Assembly: GCA_037179385.1 (NCBI GenBank) | Contig: CM074195.1 | Location: forward strand, 9,625,787 to 9,689,786 | Direction of reading: 5' to 3' | Length of the DNA: 64,000 bases | Source: Holothuria scabra | Lineage: Eukaryota; Echinodermata; Holothuroidea; Aspidochirotida; Holothuriidae | Shown here: one piece after another, positions 58,050 to 64,000 of the stretch | Layout: the number at the start of each line of letters is the position of its first letter | Numbering within the stretch: position 1 is the first letter of the stretch | The notes under the pieces: model-generated | Seen by the model: only the letters and a program-made list of their open reading frames with translations | The model's database searches: none | Told to the model about the DNA's origin: nothing | Position numbers and translations under genes: made by a program

Positions 58050-60124
58050 AAGCCTAAAGAGACATCTGAACAGAGATGTGTAACCTTGGCTATTACTGAC
58101 GGCAATTTTTGCTTTATGGGGGAAATGCCCCACCCATTGTCTATGGTATCCTTTGCAAATTAACAAAGAAATATCCCTATTAATCCATAATTTAACAAGA
58201 CTTTTAATTCGCCTTTTGTCTACTTATACTGTAGGTACAGCATAACATACAGTACAAGTTTTCCTTGTTTGATACACAGTGTACAGCATTATGCTTGCTG
58301 TTATTACCTGAACTATACTTTTAAATGACAGCAGCAATGCAAAATAAAATCTTAATACTTTTGAAAAGTGTCATAATGGGTAATCTTGAAGCAACGGTTC
58401 TATGCATTAAGCTTTATGGTACACTTTTTTTTTTGGGGGGGGGAGAGGAGACATGGATAAAAATGAAATGTGAGACAAGAATTCCCACTTTCGATGATGA
58501 TATTTGACATAACTATATAATCCTTCACACAGGGGTTACTTTTTTAGTGCGGTTATCCAGATATAAGCAGAGATGAGGCAAAGTAGTATCCTGATACATT
58601 TATGCTATCAAAAAATTTAAAACAAAATCTAGAATGAAACTAAGTGACAAATAATCACTGTAGAGCATATTGAAAGTGTAAAGCAGAAACACCAATCTAG
58701 ACAGACACCAATGTTTAAAGTTTTGTTCAACAAAATTCCTTATACAAACACACTATTTGTTCAATTCCACCAGCTTCTATGTAAAGGACACTAATTTCTG
58801 AAGGGTGTCAATCTACAGTATTTCTAAGATGACTTTCAGTTTAGAAACTTGATCAGTGTACATGAACTTCTCCACCTCCAGACAATGGCTAGGCAAACAA
58901 CTTTTATTTGTGGTCAGATGAGACAAGATAATGTGAACAGTTATTTTATGCTGGATTTAGCAGAGGTGATACTTTCATGCAAGTCTGACATTTTGACCAC
59001 AAATAGAGTACTGAATGCCTGCAGGGAATGGCAGGAAATAGGAGTATATACAAACAATGGGCTGTCATGGTTATGTACTGAGATAAAAATAAGCTTTCTT
59101 CAGAGGGTTTATAAGAGTCAATTAACACCACTTATACAGTAAAAAGCTCAAGTCAACTGAGCTGTATGTTTGTATGAGGTAATCCTTCAGGACACTGTGG
59201 GGATAACTGGCAGTCAACTGTGAAAAATTGGGCGATATAACTGTGACCAAATGGCAAAGAATGGGTCAGTTACAATTGATTCACTCTATTAGGCAATGAC
59301 AGTTCATGTGCGCTGAAGGGTATTTGATATCAAATGATCAGTGTAAATTTGGTTCTTTCTTGTAAAACTAATTAACTGTGGTATATCTAATTCATCAATT
59401 CCCACTTCCAATTAATGCATGCTTGCATGCACGCACATGTCCTCATGAGGACAGTTGGCACAAGGTTTGTCAAATATTAGCACTTTTTCCCACTAAATTT
59501 AATGTTTTCTTCAGGTTTTCTCTAAGGTTATTGAAAAAGCAATGCAGGTATGTTATAAAAGAGATTCTTGTGCATCACACAGAGTACTCTCTGTTCAAAG
59601 TTTATACTTATGAAGTTCCATATCAGTCATCTACTTAGTGTGCACAGAAGCATCTTCTAATATTTTCAGACTATGTCCCTAAATGACCCTTATATACAGA
59701 CTGTTTAAACTCACATGTTCCACATCAGTTTCATGAAAATCTATTTACTTGTGGCTGCAAAATCAGCATACCCATGAGCATTGAAGCATGTATGCCAGCC
59801 TGATGAACAGATTTTGCCTTTTAAGATTTTATATTTTGCTCTGCCCACTTTTTCATGTATTAATACTTGGAACTTAATGTAATAGCAGGGCACAATTTCA
59901 TGCCAGAATCAACATACTGTACAGTAACTACCATGTGATGTGCCTTTTTGTGCACCTTAGACCTTCTTCCTATGAGTTTGCTTCAGTACTTTACAAATGC
60001 ATTTTCAAAATTACCTCACTAAAGAATTTACATAGTGAAGTTAATAAACTGTTCCAAAAATTATATACCCTATGCCTATTACATTACACATGCCAAATTA
60101 CTCTTACCCTTTCACCCTAACCGC
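58050..60124. other. Unassigned AT-rich sequence
   Basis: No gene is supported. A T-run followed by a G-run lies at 58427-58443. Frames of 60-97 codons occur without recognisable features. Confidence 0.4.
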
Positions 60125-60354
60125 TCATGGATATTAACTTCAACAGTTATACTCTTTTGAGATATAGTGTTTGCAAGGTTTAGATGTTTTGAACTCTGAT
60201 GACCCCAAATGACCTTTGACATCCAATAAAAACAATAGGGGTCATCTACTCAGTATGGACAATCCACTTAGTAAATATGAGATTCCTGGCAGTTACCTTT
60301 CTTGACATATGGTGTTTACAAGTTTTTGAGCTTTTCATCTCTGATGACCCCAAA

Positions 60355-60369
60355 TGACCTTTGACCTCC
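60355..60369 (-). promoter_or_regulatory. Perfect DR1 nuclear-receptor half-site pair
   Basis: TGACCTTTGACCTCC is the inverse of AGGTCA-A-AGGTCA, the direct repeat with one-base spacing bound by RXR, HNF4 and COUP-TF type receptors. It recurs perfectly at 60500-60514 and with one change at 60210 and 60656. The motif is seen; use is unknown. Confidence 0.35.
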
Positions 60370-60775
60370 ACCAAAAATAATTGTGGTCATCTACTTAATA
60401 TGGGCAATCCACCTGCTTTGTATGAAATCCCTCACATTTACCCTTCTTGAGATACAGTGTTTACAAGGTTTTGACCTTTTTCCCTCTGGTGACCCCAAAT
60501 GACCTTTGACCTCCATCAAAAACAATAGGGACCATCTACTCAATATGGACAATCAGCAAGGTAAGTATGAGATTGCTCACGTTTTTCCTTCTGGAGATAT
60601 CGTGTTTACAAGCAATTTCCAAGGTATTTACATTTTGACCTCTGGTGACCCCAAATGACATTTGACCTCTACCAAAAAAAATAGGGACCATCTACTCAAT
60701 GTGGACAACCTACATGCCAAGTTTGAGATCCCTGGGGGTTACCGTTCTTGAGATATCGTGTTTACAAGCAGGCGT

Positions 60776-60781
60776 CACACA

Positions 60782-60824
<43 letters not shown>

Positions 60825-60831
60825 ACACACG
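60776..60831. repeat. CA microsatellite
   Basis: About 28 CA units with a few CATA interruptions. Confidence 0.95.
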
Positions 60832-60880
60832 ACATCACCATCGCATAGATTCCTTGCCTGCCTTCGGCAAGGAATCAAAA

Positions 60881-62339
60881 ACTGCTAATCCACATAAATT
60901 CACAGAAAACTATTAATCTTTCCACATGGACTGGGGAACATTAACAAGTTAAACATTTATATGCTGTAGGACAGAAAGTGGTGAAAATATACATGTATTA
61001 GTAAAAAAACTCTTCCTAGCTTGTCCCAAGTCCCACAAAAAAAATTATATAGCCCTAAATTTACTACGGTTATAAATGTAACCAAACTGCACCATTTTAA
61101 AATCCAAAATTTTCCACATAACAGAAAAAGGCAAACCACAAACTCCTGAATCCTCCCCATTCAGCACTTGCCCTTGCCTTTCCAACGCTTAATTTCACCA
61201 TGGTGGCCTGTAGGATTAGGATATGACATATTCATAAAATGCTAAATAGGATGGCCAAATGCCTGATATTTGAAACCATTACCAAATCACGTACGAGACT
61301 ATAAACATGAATATGTCTTTCAGACATTGTTTTGTTATAAAGCAAATAACTTTCCCAAATATGATTAAAACTGATATTAAGCAGTACATCTTATAATTTG
61401 GTAGCAAACATATCATTCAATGTCAGTACTTGAAAGGAGTCTATCATTTACTGTGTTGAAATATTCTTCTGAAACTAACTGTGAGTTATGAAATGAAAAC
61501 AATAATTTAAAGTCAATAATTCCCTTGTGATACAACGCCAGATGTTATCATATTTATTAGAAACGCATGACCAATAGCAGAGGAGACACAAGTAGTAGCC
61601 GAAGGCATTGTTGTGAGTACAAACTTATACGAAGATTATGATTAAAGTTAAGCTGTATTCATAGACAAGCAGATGTACTTTACTCATACAAAGTAGAAGA
61701 AATACTGGGACTTATGAGGGCATTTGCCCCTCATATTTTTCATGGCTCCTCCACCAGATGCCCTCCCCCCAGTTAGGTCTACTGAAGAGATAAATTGTAT
61801 ATGTACCTCTCCTGAGACTTAATTTGTCACCCGAGAAGAAGTACGCTTCAACTTCATAACTCATGGGGGATTTTCTACCAGGACCACTACTGGGGCTTAA
61901 ATTTTGCCCCTAGGGCCCAATTAACTGCAGGATCATGTGCAATGCATTCCATTTCCCTCTGCATGCAAAAATGTTTTCCCCTCTAACATTTAACTTTATC
62001 CCTAGTTCTACCCCAAACCCCCTTCCACCCCTGCCCATTTTGACTTTCTGATTCTGCCAGAGGGGGTAGGCCCCAATCTGAGCAGCAACAGTTGCTTTAC
62101 AACATTTGGGCAAAATGAGACATCATTTTTTGCTTCTTAAATTGATTCTCATAATTGCAAAAGTGCCAAACATAGCAGAAAACATCAGATGCAATATTTT
62201 GCATCTTGGCCCTCTTTGATTGGAAGCAAAGCAGCATTCATACTTGCTACAACTCTGCTAGGAACTTAACTTTTTCACATAAGAAAGAAAAGAGGAGAAA
62301 TTATGGAATGAAGCAAAAAATTTAATCAACCCCTTTCCC
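60881..62339. other. Unassigned sequence
   Basis: No gene is supported. A 33-codon minus frame at about 61611-61513 (begins MPSATTCVSSAIG) is noted only. A 67-codon minus frame at 61910-62113 lies in a C-rich patch. Confidence 0.35.
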
Positions 62340-62742
62340 TCAAAGCATAATCCTGACGTGACGGATTCCAAGGTATGCAATCCTAGTGTTGTCATGACTA
62401 ATACATGCCGCATACAATTTATGTTGTCTGTGGTTAATATCCAGAGCCATCATAATTCTGAAGCTGTCAGCACTCAGCAGCCGTGATAAAAGAATCTTCT
62501 TAAATGTTCTATGAATCTGCCACACAATGCACTGAATGTGTGCTTAGCTTTGCCTGCAGTAAGGCTGGAAAAGACTTGCGGCTGCACGTCAACGCTTCAG
62601 GGTAAAATGAAACTCCTTTTACGGACAGATATAGATTTTTGCAGTCACAGTAACTTTCAGTAATCGGATATTTAATTTTGTGACTATACATTCCAGTGTT
62701 CCATTCCTTCCTCTTTCGAAGATAAGAATGTACATTTATCAA
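62340..62742 (-). other. Two overlapping open minus frames, origin unknown
   Basis: One frame (62742-62509) contains CKNLYLSVKGVSFYPEALT. It overlaps the next (62525-62340 and upstream), which contains RTFKKILLSRLLSADSF and ends RHVRIML before TGA. Both are GC- and CpG-raised and read like protein. Joining them would need one frameshift or an intron, with an acceptor-like GTGTGGCAG at about 62520. They might be a broken gene or transposon fragment. Neither is recognised. A plus-strand alternative with a good acceptor (TAGCTTTGCCTGCAG) exists at about 62567. Confidence 0.2.
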
Positions 62743-63420
62743 GTCACTGATGGTAGTTTCCCTTCTTTAACTTCAAGGAATGATTATAGGAAGTTTAAAG
62801 TTATATCTGACGTTAATCAGTGCAAGACTTTTTCAAAACCCAGCCTGGCATATTCTCATGTTCCATTTAAACCTATAAGTAGCCTGAAGCTACTGCAAAC
62901 AATGTTTAGACAAAGTTAACATCACACTACAAAAGAAAAACCTTTCATAAAAATATAAACATGAGAACACAGCCAGCTCACATGTTCATGTTTCAAATCA
63001 AGGAGTTACCATGGTAACTCCCCAGTCTTACTATTTTGGTTGTAGTACAAGCACCAGAGCAAAAGTTGTTGAGCACTTTTCCAACAAAATAAGAATCATG
63101 GATGAATCAGGGGATGTGATTTCCATCCCTCTCTGACCTTTCTTCAATCCCCCCCCCCCCCAAAAAAAAATGATAACTCCCACAGTTCCAACCCCCTAAA
63201 AGTGCAATCAAATCTTGGAGATCTTAAAATAGCTAAACCAACACACTAAACTTTTGTCTGAAGCATTAGTTGAAAAACCCTCAACTAACATCATTCCAAG
63301 CCCCTTTTCTGCAACTCTCAATTTTATACAGCCTCTTTTCCCATTTGAGGTCAATTGGAAACTGTCCCACAGAAGCAGGATTTATATTTACTCTTCTGCT
63401 TAGAACAAACTGCAGATGGT
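62743..63420. other. Unassigned sequence
   Basis: No gene is supported. A C-run then A-run is at 63149-63170. The palindromic X-box is listed separately. Confidence 0.4.
63002..63021. promoter_or_regulatory. 20-bp perfect palindrome containing an RFX X-box
   Basis: GGAGTTACCATGGTAACTCC is its own inverse, and the inner GTTACCATGGTAAC is a full X-box consensus match for RFX factors. No gene start can be placed beside it. Confidence 0.45.
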
Positions 63421-64000
63421 TTAGCTGTACACTGACTCCAGGGATGATTTCCAGAGGCAGTTAGAAATGGTAACCACGGAAACCATGGTACCAGAAGTTC
63501 TTTGAACTGTGAACATCATCTTTTGGTAAAAAGAATTTGCCATGATTTGGATTTTGCATCCAAAGTTCACATGCAGCTGTAAATATAGCCTCTCTTCAAC
63601 CTCAGATAGAGCCACCATCAATGACAACCCAATACATCTCAAAATTGATCTAAAAGTACATGGACAAATAGGAGACACAAACTTGTTCAAATCAAATTTT
63701 GGCTGAAAGCATCCTCCTTCAGGACTCCATCCTAAAGTTGAAGAAGTACAGAGACCATATTCTCCCCTCAAGAGTACTGTAACCTTTTCAGAGGAAATGT
63801 TAATACTTTATAGGAAATCTGGTCTTGTTACGGGTCAGTAATGACACATGGCAGTAATCTGTGGCAGACTTATGTTTGTCGGGATGGAGCAATCCCTTTT
63901 GCAATCAAGCAGCATGATGTCTGCGACATATAGACACTGGTCAAAAATCATGGCTAACTATAAACAGCAGCTTACGTTACTATATGAACTCCAGATGAAA
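63421..64000. other. Unassigned end of window with a 116-codon minus frame
   Basis: The minus frame 63771-63421 (begins MRGEYGLCTSSTLGW) has no recognisable features and is within chance length. Nothing else is seen to the end of the window. Confidence 0.3.

Larger units (their letters stand above)
60125..60880 (+). repeat. 145-bp tandem repeat with DR1 motifs, CA tract and 3' hairpin
   Basis: About four units with TGACC(C/T)-rich cores at 60210, 60355, 60500 and 60656, so spacings are 145, 145 and 156. Each unit has GACCCCAAATGACCTTTGAC, then (A/C)CATCTACTCAATATGGAC, and GAGATAY(A/C)GTGTTTACAAG. After the last unit comes a CA microsatellite (60776-60831), then a hairpin TCCTTGCC/GGCAAGGA and AATCAAAAA. 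That order, tandem units then microsatellite then stem and A-rich end, suggests the 3' end of a retroelement or SINE-like family. Confidence 0.8.

Noticed and set aside
63421..63771. 116-codon minus-strand frame
   Set aside because: No family features, no CpG rise, and within chance expectation.

Overview
The window looks like non-coding DNA from an animal nuclear genome. It is AT-rich, has no dense or collinear reading frames, and is full of short inverted-repeat elements, tRNA-derived SINEs, homopolymer tracts and microsatellites. The mix of TTAA-flanked miniature elements, a 145-bp tandem repeat carrying the TGACCTTTGACC motif, and many short foldback elements is what I would expect of a marine invertebrate, possibly an echinoderm or another non-vertebrate deuterostome. 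That placement is inference with low confidence. No complete protein gene can be supported. At this base composition, several stop-free runs of 100 or more codons are expected by chance, so the longer open frames (152, 139, 116 and 106 codons) are not evidence of genes.

Coding hints are small. The best are two minus-strand candidate first coding exons, at 4845-4760 and 20427-20345. Each has an ATG, a GC-raised coding stretch and a splice donor, and both end in phase 2 on the same CGGAG/GT junction, so they could be alternative starts of one gene that continues to the left. Weaker hints are a RecQ-like helicase motif VI remnant (about 19758-19680, minus), a LINE reverse-transcriptase C-terminal relic (34407-34526, plus), a possible terminal exon (11310-11155, minus), a possible plus exon ending on a perfect donor (15690-15946), a possible plus exon at 2010-2069, and a possible exon with a TATA motif near 15110-15400 (minus).

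Region by region: 0-14 kb holds a terminal element copy, a foldback repeat, candidate exon 4845-4760, a perfect RFX X-box at 7360, the first copies of families C and J, and a 0.93-kb element (family D) inserted inside a tRNA-SINE. 14-28 kb holds further SINE, C, D and B copies, the second candidate first exon, and a foldback element built of CAACTGG motifs (27963-28260). 28-41 kb is a run of B-family elements around a LINE relic, then a compound inverted C cluster and a seven-unit 65-bp tandem array. 41-57 kb holds scattered miniature elements, including one with YY1-like cores in both arms (54606-54980). 57-64 kb holds a CpG-rich foldback element, the 145-bp tandem repeat with nuclear-receptor DR1 motifs, a CA microsatellite and a second perfect palindromic X-box.

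Four independent miniature families (A, B, C, D) share ends of the form TTAA followed by AG, consistent with Kolobok-like non-autonomous transposons. Together with the tRNA-SINE they explain a large part of the recognisable sequence. The genes do not form a pathway that can be read from this window.
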